A stretch of DNA of 30,523 bases, from the IMG/VR virus record IMGVR_UViG_3300007735_000594, positions 1 to 30,523 of that record; one strand, given 5' to 3'. The notes under the pieces were generated by a model. It ran no database searches. It saw only the letters and a program-made list of their open reading frames with translations, and was not told where the DNA came from. Made by a program: the position numbers and the translations under genes. Numbering within the stretch: the first letter of the stretch is position 1; each line of letters opens with the position of its first letter. Shown piece after piece: positions 7,197 through 15,895 of the stretch. This DNA comes from a virus.

Positions 7197-7420
7197 CAAA
7201 ATAATTGTTGGCCCCTGGCGCAACCCAGGGCTATTGCATCCTTATTCAGCATGAAGTTCCACTGCTCACCGCGCTTGCGGGCCAACGGTCGGCACACACT
7301 CTCCAGAGGCACCAACACGGCTGGACACTGATCCGTCAGGTTAAAGCTTCATGGGATGCGCTGACGTTCGCACCCAATTTGCCTCAATGTCCATGCGTGT
7401 TGGAAAACACAATGTAACAA

Positions 7421-7448
7421 AAAGAAAAAGGGGGCACAAGGCCCCCTT
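7421..7448 (-). terminator. Rho-independent terminator after the major capsid gene
   Basis: On the minus strand the stem GGGGGC/GCCCCC closes on loop CTTGT and runs into TTTTTCTTTTTG. It lies about 20 bases after the capsid stop. Strong stops directly after a capsid gene are common in phages and set head-protein amounts. Confidence 0.85.
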
Positions 7449-7467
7449 GGGAAGGGTTTCCCCTTGA

Positions 7468-8379
7468 TCAGGCCGATCCAGGCGATCCGAAGATGCCCAG
7501 AGGATCTGACACGCCGAAGCTGTAACGCTCACGGGCCTTGAAACGATTGTTTCCGGTGTCGAAATCCGCGTCCATTGAAGTCGCCAGAGGCACACGCACG
7601 AAGTGCTTCAGACCGTTGGGCACGTCCGTGGTCAGGAACCACGCATTGGTGTCGGTCAAGAAGTGGTTCACGGTGTAACCCTCGGGGATCGAACCGTTGT
7701 TCTTCAGCGCGTTGATATCGTTGTCGGTGGTGCCAACACGCAGGCTGGTTTCCAACAGACGGGTAGCAACGAACATCAGGTTCGGCGGAACGATCAGCTT
7801 CTTAGGCTTCGCAGCGATCAACAGACCACGCTCATCCGTCCAACCAGCGATCTGAATAACGGCGGCTTCCAGGGAAGTCTCGTTCAGGTCAGCGCCAGTG
7901 GATGGGCGATTGCTGTTGTAGCCACCAGAGACCAGCGGATGCTGGGTCGAGAACAGGCTCACACCGTCGCCATAGGTCACAGCGCTGGAGAAGCCGTTGT
8001 TCAGAACCGATGCAGCCTTCACTTGCTTCGTGTAAGCCATGGCGCGAGCCAAAGACTTCGTGTAGCGTGAAGACAGGCTGTCGTACAGGTTATCTTCCAT
8101 CGCCTCTTCGGTGACGGAGAAACCCATAGCGATGGTCTCGTGGTTGTAGCGAGCCGTCCAAGCTTCCTGCGCATTGTCGTAACGAATGGCAGTGCCTTCG
8201 TTCTTCACCGGAGCGGCGGAGAATCCAGACAGCTTGGTTTCCTCTTCAAACGAGCGCTCAGAGGTCTCAGTTTCGTAGATCTCTTTGTGCTCTTCGCCGT
8301 AGCGAGCGTACTCCATACCGAACAGCGCATTCAGGCCGGGCAGGAGTTCCTTGAGTAGTTGGGCACGTGAAATAGCCAT
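7468..8379 (-). CDS. Major capsid protein (Mu gpT-like, HK97-fold type)
   Basis: 303 residues, the size expected for a phage coat protein of the Mu-like major head subunit (gpT) class. Seen features are an N-terminal helical arm (AISRAQLLKELLPGLNALFG), an acidic E-loop-like stretch (HKEIYETETSERSFEEETKL), the segment ETIAMGFSVTEEAMEDNLYD with a following spine helix SLARAMAYTKQVKAASVLNN, the QHPLVSGGYNSN loop and a P-domain-like end. AAGGAG lies upstream of the ATG, at a rather long 11 base spacing. A strong terminator follows, and the scaffold-like and portal genes lie upstream. There is no protease gene, so the scaffold-like protein at 9684-10658 would serve assembly. High confidence in role, moderate in subfamily. 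Confidence 0.88.
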   Translation of the reverse strand: MAISRAQLLKELLPGLNALFGMEYARYGEEHKEIYETETSERSFEEETKLSGFSAAPVKNEGTAIRYDNAQEAWTARYNHETIAMGFSVTEEAMEDNLYDSLSSRYTKSLARAMAYTKQVKAASVLNNGFSSAVTYGDGVSLFSTQHPLVSGGYNSNRPSTGADLNETSLEAAVIQIAGWTDERGLLIAAKPKKLIVPPNLMFVATRLLETSLRVGTTDNDINALKNNGSIPEGYTVNHFLTDTNAWFLTTDVPNGLKHFVRVPLATSMDADFDTGNNRFKARERYSFGVSDPLGIFGSPGSA

Positions 8380-8392
8380 TTCAGATCACTCC

Positions 8393-9223
8393 TTAAACGG
8401 CGGTGGCGGTGTAGTACTCATGGATGCCGAAGTTCAGCTTAACCAGAACTTCAGGATACTGAGTGAACACCAGGGTTGCGCTAGAACCAAATGCAGCCGA
8501 GGGGGCAGCATTCAGAACAACGGACGTGTCGCCAGCCGCAGCGGCAGTAGCCACATACGACCCGCTGGGGATGAACACGCCAGCAGTGCTCAACGAGCCA
8601 ACGTCAGTACCCACGGGCAGTGCATAAGGCAAAGCCGAGCAGGTGACGGTAGCAGTTGCAATGCTGGTGAACGTGGCCGTTCCCAGAGAGGCGGCGGTGT
8701 CAGGCACCAAGCCAACCACGCGAGCAACATAAGCGCTGCTGGTGGTAGCGGCAGGAACCAACAGACCGTTGTACGAGTCACCGGTGTTGGTGTTGCCAGC
8801 CAGATCAGAGCCTTGTAGGTTCTGACCGACCAGAGCCATAGCAGCCGAGCCGATGGTCGTGCCACCGTTGGCCGTCACGATAGCTGCCTGGAAGACAGTA
8901 TCAGGATCGTCACAAACGATAGCCACGGCATCGCCAGCAGCCGTACTGGCGGGCCAGTATTGGCTGAATTGCTTCTGCTTGGTCGTGGGGTTGGTGAACG
9001 AGCAGCCCAAGAAAATGCCAACCATACCGGCGGCACCGCCAGCGGTCGTCACAGTTTGACGCTCAACGAAACCACGGTTCAGCTTAACGAAATCTCCGTA
9101 GAAGATGTTCGTGCTGTAGCCGTACATGATGGGCAAGCTACGGGTAGAACCCGCAAAGACCTGCCCGCCGATCAGATTGACCGGCTTTAGGCCGTAAGGC
9201 CCAGAAACAGTCGGGTAAGCCAT
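8393..9223 (-). CDS. Putative capsid decoration / coat-associated protein
   Basis: 276 residues. The N-terminal 130 residues (SGPYGLKPVNLIGGQVFAGS, YSTNIFYGDFVKLNRGF, GIFLGCSFTNPTTKQKQFSQ) form a domain I recognise as frequent next to gpT-like capsid genes in aquatic phages. The C-terminal half is Ala/Thr/Ser-rich and beta-prone with a likely inserted module around residues 175-250 (TATVTCSALPYALPVGTDVG, SYVATAAAAGDTSVVLNAAP) before the terminal PEVLVKLNFGIHEYY. AGGAG precedes the start. It lies 13 bases before the capsid gene in the same operon. A head-surface protein is the best reading; an alternative coat subunit is possible. Confidence 0.65.
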   Translation of the reverse strand: MAYPTVSGPYGLKPVNLIGGQVFAGSTRSLPIMYGYSTNIFYGDFVKLNRGFVERQTVTTAGGAAGMVGIFLGCSFTNPTTKQKQFSQYWPASTAAGDAVAIVCDDPDTVFQAAIVTANGGTTIGSAAMALVGQNLQGSDLAGNTNTGDSYNGLLVPAATTSSAYVARVVGLVPDTAASLGTATFTSIATATVTCSALPYALPVGTDVGSLSTAGVFIPSGSYVATAAAAGDTSVVLNAAPSAAFGSSATLVFTQYPEVLVKLNFGIHEYYTATAV

Positions 9224-9232
9224 TTAAGACTC

Positions 9233-9691
9233 CTATGATTGAGGTGTACCGCGACCAAACGAAACCTCTGAGCGACGCTCTTTAAACAGAGGCATCCGAG
9301 GATCGTTGTCGCGCATGAAAGTGTTGTCTACCGATTGCATCTGCCCATCTGCCTGTTTTTGGTAGTAGGCGTCGCGCTGTTCGGCAAACTCCTTTGGTGT
9401 TTTGCAAAGCAGAAGACCTCCGATCTCAATGCTGTCTGGGAAACGGTTCTTGGAACCACTGCCCATCAATTGGATCTCCGGGTGTTCAGAAGCTTTTACA
9501 GGCTCCCAGCCTTCGCGGAGTTTTGAGGAGACATTGCTGGGATCATCAGTCCCAAGCGTGCTGACACGAATCCAACGAAACGCATACCCTGGCTCCGGGT
9601 TAGGAGAAGGCAGCGTCTCAGGGGGCATCCATTGTTTTGGTCGCTCCATCTTGATCCGTGAATCCATTTCGCGGGAAATACGTTCAGCCAT
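9233..9691 (-). CDS. Conserved late protein between scaffold and capsid genes
   Basis: 152 residues, mainly charged and loop-rich. Seen features: an N-terminal MAERISREMDSRIKMERPKQ, then AFRWIRVSTLGTDDPSNVSS, LREGWEPVKASEHPEIQLMG and an IEIGGLLLCKTPKEFAEQRD core, with a disordered C-terminus. The WEPV-A-EHPE and GGLLLCKTPKEF phrases mark a domain often found beside capsid genes in aquatic phages, but no function is known to me. It overlaps the scaffold gene by eight bases and is nine bases from the next gene. Confidence 0.6.
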   Translation of the reverse strand: MAERISREMDSRIKMERPKQWMPPETLPSPNPEPGYAFRWIRVSTLGTDDPSNVSSKLREGWEPVKASEHPEIQLMGSGSKNRFPDSIEIGGLLLCKTPKEFAEQRDAYYQKQADGQMQSVDNTFMRDNDPRMPLFKERRSEVSFGRGTPQS

Positions 9692-10658
9692 TTTGATCCC
9701 TCATTTGTTCCGCAACTTTTTTAGCATAGAGTTCCAGAGGAACACCAAGCCGTTTTGCGATGTTTACTTGCGATTGCGTTAGCCTAATTTTTGTGGCCGA
9801 CGTAGATCGATTTGATGGCGCTACAACCGTAGCGGGTTTTTTTGCTGGAGGCTCGTCAGATTTCTCGACGGGTTTGAAGTGGTCGGGGAAGACCTGTTTC
9901 ATCCGATTATCGATGGCATCGTAGTATTCCTGCGACTTCGTATCGTAACCAGCTTTGACAAGTTTATTGTGCAGGCCGAGCGCGAAACTTGTCATTTCAT
10001 CGTCATCCCCAAACCACGAATTCCGTTCCCTCCAAGCAAGTGCTTTTTGGTCAACTTGCGGAACTGGCGGTTGCTGGGCCTGTTGAATCTGGACATTATC
10101 AGACTCAGTTTCCTTTTGCAAGGGGGTCGGTTTAATTGCTTTTACGCGCTCTTGCACGTAAACAGCCTTATTCAAAGCTGCTTGGGCCTCCACAAACGCT
10201 TCAGTATCACCAGCCTCATGTGCTGCTTTAAGCGCTGCCTTAGCCTTTTCAACCTCGACTTCAGCTAGCCGTTGTGCCTGAGACACAAAGGTACTTTCCC
10301 CCTTCGACAATCGTTCTTTGAGTTTTTTATTTTCCTCAAGAACATTCTGAGCCAATCGAATGGTTTCTTCTTTCTCCCGCAAAAGAGCTTCTTTAGCGCG
10401 ACGTTCGTCATGACGAGCGTGCGTCAGTTCTTTAATGCGGGATTTGACCTTTTCGCTGTAATCCTGAAGCTCATCATCCGTTGGATCCACCACTTCTTTA
10501 GCAAGTGGTTTACGCCCACGGTCTTCTTCGGGAGTGTCATCAACGATCTCAATATCTGCTTCTTCGGGTTTACCCTTAGCTTCTACTTCTGGTGTTGCAG
10601 GAGCCTCTTGTTGCTTCTCATCAGGAAACTCAAATTCTGTTTTTTCCATCTCTGCCAT
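9684..10658 (-). CDS. Putative scaffolding protein
   Basis: 324 residues, highly charged. Residues 1-70 are acidic (EFEFPDEKQQEAPATPEVEA, ADIEIVDDTPEEDRGRKPLA). Residues about 70-175 form a long coiled coil (ELTHARHDERRAKEALLREK onward). The middle is Gln/Pro-rich, a globular part contains LAWRERNSWFGDDDEMTSFA and DAIDNRMKQVFPDHFKPVEK, and the C-terminus is basic and helical (IRLTQSQVNIAKRLGVPLEL). An acidic front, coiled-coil body and basic helical end that docks on coat protein is the usual plan of phage scaffolds. The position between portal and capsid also fits. No protease motif is seen. Confidence 0.75.
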   Translation of the reverse strand: MAEMEKTEFEFPDEKQQEAPATPEVEAKGKPEEADIEIVDDTPEEDRGRKPLAKEVVDPTDDELQDYSEKVKSRIKELTHARHDERRAKEALLREKEETIRLAQNVLEENKKLKERLSKGESTFVSQAQRLAEVEVEKAKAALKAAHEAGDTEAFVEAQAALNKAVYVQERVKAIKPTPLQKETESDNVQIQQAQQPPVPQVDQKALAWRERNSWFGDDDEMTSFALGLHNKLVKAGYDTKSQEYYDAIDNRMKQVFPDHFKPVEKSDEPPAKKPATVVAPSNRSTSATKIRLTQSQVNIAKRLGVPLELYAKKVAEQMRDQNG

Positions 10659-10669
10659 GGATGCGCTCC

Positions 10670-11074
10670 TTATATGCGGCTGATACCACGTGGATCTTCA
10701 ACAACTGCCTCTACGCTGTCGTCGTTGATGATTCGGAATTCACGTCCGTGAATCCTGACCCGAGTCCCGGTATTTGGACGAACCAAAATAAAGTCCCCCG
10801 TCTTACAAGACGGGCCGCTTGGGAAACGCAGTGGGTCTTTGTAGCAGTCAGGCCCCATGGCAACCACAAACAAAACAGGCGACATCACTTCTTCAAAGTG
10901 CATGGTCTGGCCGGATTTAACCAGCCCGCTGTCGTATTTGTCATCAATCTCCGGTAATACACATAGGAGGTGATAGGTTGAAGGCATCGGAAGCTGCTTT
11001 GCTTTTTCCTCAGCCGTTTCCGGAAGTACAGTGGGAATTGCTTCCTCACCGGTTGAAAGGAGTATTTCACTCAT
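10670..11074 (-). CDS. GroES-like co-chaperonin
   Basis: 134 residues. The core from residue 33 (TYHLLCVLPEIDDKYDSGLV) through VLFVVAMGPDCYKDP (67-81), CKTGDFILVRPNTGTRVRIH (90-109) and EFRIINDDSVEAVVEDP (112-128) follows the Cpn10 plan: a beta barrel with a mobile loop near residues 50-66, and the GD-V near the middle. GroES proteins cap the GroEL ring and help fold client proteins. In T4 the phage co-chaperonin gp31 is needed to fold the capsid protein. The gene lies in the head module, which suggests the same job here. The ~30 residue N-terminal extension is not part of the fold. It overlaps the 67-residue gene by eight bases. Confidence 0.75.
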   Translation of the reverse strand: MSEILLSTGEEAIPTVLPETAEEKAKQLPMPSTYHLLCVLPEIDDKYDSGLVKSGQTMHFEEVMSPVLFVVAMGPDCYKDPLRFPSGPSCKTGDFILVRPNTGTRVRIHGREFRIINDDSVEAVVEDPRGISRI

Positions 11075-11270
11075 CTTCAGCTTGCTCCATAGAGTTTTGC
11101 AGGTCTAGTAAGTCACGCTCTGCAAGGGCCAACCCGTGAATAACCCCGCAGAGATTCCGGTAGTCACCGAAATCCTTGGCGCTGCCACCCGCAAGGGCAT
11201 CAGCGGTATCGTTCATACGTTCTCTAATTTTTGCGCGAAGAATCCTGAGTGAAGCAATGTCTTCCATCAT
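11067..11270 (-). CDS. 67-residue helical protein between portal and GroES-like gene
   Basis: Starts at ATGATGG overlapping the portal stop TGA, so either Met could initiate. The product is all helical: DIASLRILRAKIRERMNDTA, then GGSAKDFGDYRNLCGVIHGL and AERDLLDLQNSMEQ. The D-YR-LCGVI-GLALAER phrase looks like a conserved short phage family. Translational coupling to the portal gene suggests a portal- or head-assembly helper. No function is established. Confidence 0.65.
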   Translation of the reverse strand: MMEDIASLRILRAKIRERMNDTADALAGGSAKDFGDYRNLCGVIHGLALAERDLLDLQNSMEQAEDE

Positions 11271-13705
11271 CTAACCTTAGGTTGAGAGTTGCGACTCATG
11301 TGTTTGATCAATTCAAGCTGCGCGTTTGCGGCGCGGTCAGCATCCTTGGCTTGCTTATCCATGTTGGCTTTAGCCATGGTCTTTTGCGCATCCACCGCAA
11401 TGCGCTGGCTTTCCAGTTGAAGACGCTGGGCAGCGATCTGTGCATCCACGCTATCTTTCTGGGCTTTACGCTGTGTTTCCGCCTGCTTAATTTGCAGTTC
11501 AGCCTGCGCCATTTGAAGCTCAGGATTTTGCATCTGCTGTTGCGCCTGCATCTGCGCAGCCATCGCTTGGTTCTGAACCATTGTGCGTTGTGCAGCGGCA
11601 GCGATTAGCGGGGCAAGATTCTTCTCATCTTGCATGCTGACAGGCGCTTCATCATCCGCATCAAGTGCAGGCAACGGCACACCCAGCGCCATCTCAATCT
11701 GTGCACGGTACGCAAACGCCGCGTGTTCAGCAATGTGCGCCATCAACGCGGACATCATCTGTTGTGCAGCGGGGTTCTGTCCAATCGCAGCAGCAATCTT
11801 CGGGTCCTGCATGAACGACTGGTGCGTGGCCATGTGGGCTTCGTGGTCCTGATACGCAAACGCCTTTATTGGTTTGCCACGCAGCACGTCCATGTTCTCG
11901 GACACGGGGTCTTGCGGCTTCTTGTCTTCTGGCAACTCAACGATCTTGTCGGCGTTCTTGATCCCAAGGATGTCCAACATCTGCCTGTGAAGCTGGGGCA
12001 GGTTGTAGATCTGCGGAGCCATCTGGGCAAGTTGCAGTGCAGCTTGATACTGCACCACACGCTGACTCATCGTGGCCGCGTTGGGATCACTGACAGGAAT
12101 AATCTCCGTCGTGTCGTAGTCACTGCGCTTGGCGCGAGCGCCTTCTTCCCCATCAGGCTCATACGAATAGCTGTCGTCCGTGTAGTCACGGATGATCGCC
12201 GCCAACAACTGAAGCTCTTGCTTCATACTGTAGTGCATGCGGGCCTGAACCGCCGACATCACTTTCAACTGACGCTCAAGAATAGCCAGCGTCGTACCCA
12301 CCGGAGCTTGTGCGCTCATGTCGCTGATCTGCATATCCGCAGTGGCAGCAAATCGGCGTGCTTCTTCAACGATCTGATTGAGCAACGCAAGCAGCGTCTG
12401 GCTTGGCTCCTTGTACGGCAGCGGCATGATGTTGTCACGCACAGTGCCAGACGGAACATCTACATCACGGAATTCCCCAGGAGCGATCGGTGTATCGTCA
12501 CCCTTTATACGCAGTCCCCGAGCCTTCAAGCCACCGGGCAAGTTACTCAGCGTACCCGAATCAACCAACTGACGGGTCAAGGACGTGGCGCTCTTGGCAG
12601 CACCACCAATCAGGTGGATCAAACCAAAGCCATAGCTGCCAAACCCAGGGATGTACTGGTAATGGACAAAGTGCTGACGCTTATGCTTGGTAACGTCATC
12701 TTCGTACCAATTACGGCGGATTGAGAGAATCTGCTGCGTATCTTTGATGATCGTAACGACATACGGCAGCGCAATGCCAGTAGGTTCACCGTGCTTGTCT
12801 TTGTCCTCAAACCCTTCAAGGTTGAGCTCGACATGGACCTCTAGTAGGAGGAACCGGTCATCATACGAAGCTGAGAACCCAGTTTCTTCATCCTTCTTTT
12901 TCTGAATCTCGTCAATGTTCTTTGACGGCTCGCCCAATTCAACATCCGCATAAAACCCAGCAACCTGAAGTTTCGTGATGTCGTTTTTGGACTTACGCAT
13001 CCGGTGGGTGATACGCGGTGCAGAAAATATCTCTGAGACCCCGTACGGCAAAACAATATCTTCTGCCGGAACAAACATGGAGACTTGCCGCTGCAAGCTC
13101 GGATCGTAATAAACCTTCTTGAACGCACTGCCTGAGATCGGCAGGTTCCACAACATCTTCTCATGCTCAGGCCGATACTCCACCATGACATCAGTCAACT
13201 GGTAGTTCATGTCATCCTGAACACGCTCGGCGGCTTCTTCCTTCTCACGGGTCTGCTTGCCGATGATTTGGGTTTTTACCGGACCTGAAGCGGGGAACAG
13301 CTCAGTGATGGCCTCAGACTGAAACCGAACAACAGCTTCCGTCAAGATGGGGGAGAACACCCCGCAAGCTCCCGACCACGGCTCGGTGCGCTCTTCGTAC
13401 TTTAGACCCAGCAGTTTTAGACCTTTGGCGTAAGTTTCTTCCCAGTCTTTACGGCTGCTCAAATCATTGTCGTAGTCTGAGATCAATTCACTGGCCAAGG
13501 TAGCCAATGCACCTGAGTCAATCTCATCAACAAGGTTGGCATCAAACTCACCTTCTGGAGTTTCCTCAGCCCCAAGCTGAATCTCAAGTCCATCGATGCC
13601 GATGGTGACTGATTCAGGGTCTTCAATCTCAATTTCCAACGCGGGTTCTGCACCCATGTCTTCGGGATTGAATGGCGTCAGAGCGCGGTCAATGTTTGTT
13701 GCCAT
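11267..13705 (-). CDS. Portal protein
   Basis: 812 residues, in the size range of large podovirus-like portals. Seen features: an acidic N-terminal 60 residues; SSRKDWEETYAKGLKLLGLK and EERTEPWSGACGVFSPILTE, a hallmark of this portal class; VPAEDIVLPYGVSEIFSAPR; a YIPGFGSYGFGLIHLIGGAA segment; and a helical stem. A C-terminal ~150 residue Gln/Ala-rich coiled coil (QAMAAQMQAQQQMQNPELQM onward) would form the barrel or internal tail. The portal forms the dodecameric DNA gate on which terminase docks. It follows terminase with an eight base gap and has GAGGA before its ATG. The long acidic N-terminal extension is unusual but not unique. Confidence 0.9.
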   Translation of the reverse strand: MATNIDRALTPFNPEDMGAEPALEIEIEDPESVTIGIDGLEIQLGAEETPEGEFDANLVDEIDSGALATLASELISDYDNDLSSRKDWEETYAKGLKLLGLKYEERTEPWSGACGVFSPILTEAVVRFQSEAITELFPASGPVKTQIIGKQTREKEEAAERVQDDMNYQLTDVMVEYRPEHEKMLWNLPISGSAFKKVYYDPSLQRQVSMFVPAEDIVLPYGVSEIFSAPRITHRMRKSKNDITKLQVAGFYADVELGEPSKNIDEIQKKKDEETGFSASYDDRFLLLEVHVELNLEGFEDKDKHGEPTGIALPYVVTIIKDTQQILSIRRNWYEDDVTKHKRQHFVHYQYIPGFGSYGFGLIHLIGGAAKSATSLTRQLVDSGTLSNLPGGLKARGLRIKGDDTPIAPGEFRDVDVPSGTVRDNIMPLPYKEPSQTLLALLNQIVEEARRFAATADMQISDMSAQAPVGTTLAILERQLKVMSAVQARMHYSMKQELQLLAAIIRDYTDDSYSYEPDGEEGARAKRSDYDTTEIIPVSDPNAATMSQRVVQYQAALQLAQMAPQIYNLPQLHRQMLDILGIKNADKIVELPEDKKPQDPVSENMDVLRGKPIKAFAYQDHEAHMATHQSFMQDPKIAAAIGQNPAAQQMMSALMAHIAEHAAFAYRAQIEMALGVPLPALDADDEAPVSMQDEKNLAPLIAAAAQRTMVQNQAMAAQMQAQQQMQNPELQMAQAELQIKQAETQRKAQKDSVDAQIAAQRLQLESQRIAVDAQKTMAKANMDKQAKDADRAANAQLELIKHMSRNSQPKVR

Positions 13706-13713
13706 GATTATCC

Positions 13714-15261
13714 TCAGTAGTACGCCACCCTACGGTGCGCAAAATAATCGCGGTCCCGGTAGTCACTTGGCAAACTGATGAACCCACCCTGTCTAAACCG
13801 TGTCAGTGCCATGGATGTGCAGTCAACCAAGTCATCATTTGACCCATATGGAAACGCCACGCACTGTTCAATAAGTTCCTCAGCCCATCTACGCCCTTGT
13901 GGATACCAGACCATCCCACTGCGCAGTATATCGGCCACAGCGTTCAAACGGGCAACTTTATCGCCTGTGCCTCTGTGGGGAGTGAATTCTTGGACCGGTA
14001 TCCCAATACGCCTGAGTTCTTGATACAACTGCGTCCCGGCGGATTTCTTTTCCACAATGAACGAGTCCGGTTCCCAATCTTTCCATTCCCTGAACGCCAG
14101 CTCTTTTAACTCTGGAAACTCCACCCGCACGTTGATCGCGTTGAGCAGTATGAGGTGTGACGCACCCCCAGTGAGGTTGTCATCAACAAACACTCCCCAC
14201 GTCGTCAGCGCCGTATAGTCCGCCCGGTTATGTTTCTCCGCTGCCGCATCCAGCGTCATGATCACGTACTCGCACGACGGGGCATCCTCTGATGTCCAGG
14301 GCACCCACCACTCGCGCTTGATGATTGCAGCTTCTTCCGAGGTGGGGGACTGCATGTACTGCGCGTTCCACTGGAATGACGGCATTGACGCCTTGGTACG
14401 CTCCAGTGCATCCAGATCAAACTTCTCAGGCCATAGAGCTTTTTGTCCAATGGCGGTTTCCAATATGGCCGGAAACTCAAAGACTTCGTACTGGTCAGCC
14501 TTGGGGTTGTTAGCAGCGTCCCTGACCAAGTGGCCGATCAAGTCATCCTGATGCCAGCGGGTGTGCACCACCGCCACACGGCCTTGAGACATCAGACGGG
14601 TTCGTGCTCCAAACATGAACCACTGGTAGGCTTTCTCCAGTGCATCGAAGTTCCCTGCGAGCAGATCCTGCTCATCATGCGGGTCGTCAATCAGCAACAG
14701 ATCAGCACCGCGACCCGCCAAAGCAGAACCAACGCCAGTGGCAAAGTACTCACCACCACGATTAGTAGACCAACGTCCGGCGCTTTTGGAGTCTGCTGCA
14801 AGGGACACCCCCGGAAAGATGGATTGGTACTTGGAGTCAGCGATGATGTTACGCACTTTGCGCCCAAAATCAACCGCCAAATCTGTGGTGTTTGACACCA
14901 TCAGCACCTTTTTATCAGGGAATTTACCTAAAAACCACGCCGGAAATAGCGTCGAAACAAGGTGAGATTTGCCATGCCGAGGGGGTACGGACACCGCAAT
15001 ACGGTCTTTGTTGCCGTAAGCAATCTCAACCAGCAGTTCTGCCAGCCTTCTGTGGTGCGCTGCAACAATATACGTGGGGTCGATGTGTTTGCAGAACTCA
15101 ATCAGGTCGTTTTGGCAGCGTTTTGACTGTGCTCTGCGCTCCAATTCTTCTGAAATCGCCAGAATCTGCACCTGTTCTTCAGGCGAAAACGACGAAATGT
15201 TGTCGTGCAGGAGTTTTAGCTCATGCGCAGTCAGGGTATTTAGACCAAGGGCGTCTATCAC
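13714..15261 (-). CDS. Terminase large subunit
   Basis: 515 residues from GTG at 15261, which overlaps the small-subunit stop as GTGA. ATPase domain: Walker A VPPRHGKS (92-99), Walker B LLLIDDPHD (188-196), and a coupling segment VVHTRWHQDDLIG (231-243). Nuclease domain of RNase H type: MTLDAAA with D338, FIVEKK with E404, and GSNDDLVD with D476/D477/D480, so the expected acidic triad is present. It pumps DNA into the procapsid through the portal and cuts concatemers. Length and motif order match full-length terminases, with no truncation. The subfamily, and so the packaging mode (cos, pac or other), cannot be set from these motifs. Confidence 0.95.
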   Translation of the reverse strand: MIDALGLNTLTAHELKLLHDNISSFSPEEQVQILAISEELERRAQSKRCQNDLIEFCKHIDPTYIVAAHHRRLAELLVEIAYGNKDRIAVSVPPRHGKSHLVSTLFPAWFLGKFPDKKVLMVSNTTDLAVDFGRKVRNIIADSKYQSIFPGVSLAADSKSAGRWSTNRGGEYFATGVGSALAGRGADLLLIDDPHDEQDLLAGNFDALEKAYQWFMFGARTRLMSQGRVAVVHTRWHQDDLIGHLVRDAANNPKADQYEVFEFPAILETAIGQKALWPEKFDLDALERTKASMPSFQWNAQYMQSPTSEEAAIIKREWWVPWTSEDAPSCEYVIMTLDAAAEKHNRADYTALTTWGVFVDDNLTGGASHLILLNAINVRVEFPELKELAFREWKDWEPDSFIVEKKSAGTQLYQELRRIGIPVQEFTPHRGTGDKVARLNAVADILRSGMVWYPQGRRWAEELIEQCVAFPYGSNDDLVDCTSMALTRFRQGGFISLPSDYRDRDYFAHRRVAYY

Positions 15262-15857
15262 AGGTCGCCTAGAGCGTTATCCACATCAATTTTGACCGGA
15301 TCGACCACGGGCATGGGGTTAATTTGTACATCCTCGGCAGTATCCGTACCCATCAGGCGACGCAGCTTGTCTTTGAGCGTGTTTTCAAGCTCCAACGTGG
15401 AACGATTGTTGATTGTGACTTCCGTACGCTCGCTAAACAGACCCACATCGCTGATTTTGCCCAGCATTTCCAGGGCTTTGATGCGGATTCGCGCATCCAT
15501 GTTCTCTGATTCCAGGATCAGCTTGTTTGTGACGTAGTTTCTGATGCGCTTGGCATCTTGTACCACAGCCATATCGAACGCAGTGAGCACCGCATTGACC
15601 TCGATTGCACCTGAAGGGGTCTGAATCAGGGGATCAATTCGCGCAGCAGCGACTTCCTTACCCGCTGCCATGTCCGTGACAAGTGTTTTTAGGCTGAACT
15701 CAAAGTCTTTTGAGTTGGCATCTTCGCCATCATAGCCTTCGTCTTGCAAAAGCTTGGCTGCATTGCAAGCTGCGCGTGCTTTATCACGGATATTTCCGTA
15801 GGGTTCTTGCAGCCCCACGGTGATTGGCACGAATTCTTCTGCGTGACAGGTAATCAT
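15258..15857 (-). CDS. Putative terminase small subunit
   Basis: 199 residues directly before and overlapping the large subunit. The N-terminus FVPITVGLQEPYGNIRDKAR is followed by helices (ARAACNAAKLLQDEGYDGED, VLTAFDMAVVQDAKRIRNYV) and a central IRIKALEMLGKISDVGLFSE segment, then a disordered Pro/Val-rich tail. The KALE-LGKI-DVGLFSERTEV phrase is a feature I associate with DNA-recognition subunits of phage terminases. A classical HTH is not obvious. The ATG at 15857 has no Shine-Dalgarno site and lies about 10 bases from a predicted -10 box, so the mRNA may be leaderless. Confidence 0.75.
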   Translation of the reverse strand: MITCHAEEFVPITVGLQEPYGNIRDKARAACNAAKLLQDEGYDGEDANSKDFEFSLKTLVTDMAAGKEVAAARIDPLIQTPSGAIEVNAVLTAFDMAVVQDAKRIRNYVTNKLILESENMDARIRIKALEMLGKISDVGLFSERTEVTINNRSTLELENTLKDKLRRLMGTDTAEDVQINPMPVVDPVKIDVDNALGDL

Positions 15858-15866
15858 TGCGGGTGC

Positions 15867-15895
15867 AGCATATACAAAAATAAAAGCGGGTGCAA
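15867..15895 (-). promoter_or_regulatory. Leftward sigma70-like promoter for the packaging/head operon
   Basis: On the minus strand TTGCAC (15895-15890) and TATGCT (15872-15867) are 17 bases apart. Matches to TTGACA and TATAAT are four of six each. Transcription would begin two to four bases before the ATG at 15857. The 9-mer GCGGGTGCA occurs once across the -35 side and once between the -10 and the start codon, with a 27 base period, so a repressor or activator could bind both. Confidence 0.5.

Larger units (their letters stand above)
7072..7467. other. Intergenic region between capsid gene and small virion genes
   Basis: 396 bases without a convincing long gene. It holds two minus-strand terminators (7421-7448 and 7176-7196) of nearly the same design, about 225 bp apart. 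The stretch between them has no ATG-led frame longer than about 17 codons on the minus strand. An open stretch lacking ATG reads VLVPLESVCRPLARKRGEQ and ends IALGCARGQQLF before a stop near 7199. It could be a decayed gene or a small RNA unit. A hairpin (CCCTGG/CCAGGG) lies near 7214-7231. Confidence 0.5.

Noticed and set aside
7205-7417. 70-codon plus-strand frame between the tandem terminators
   Set aside because: No ribosome site, no rightward promoter, both terminators point left, and composition is not protein-like.
11630-12724. 364-codon open frame on the plus strand across the portal gene
   Set aside because: Antisense shadow of the portal frame; His/Val/Arg-rich nonsense composition, no ribosome site, and the minus-strand protein is clearly portal.
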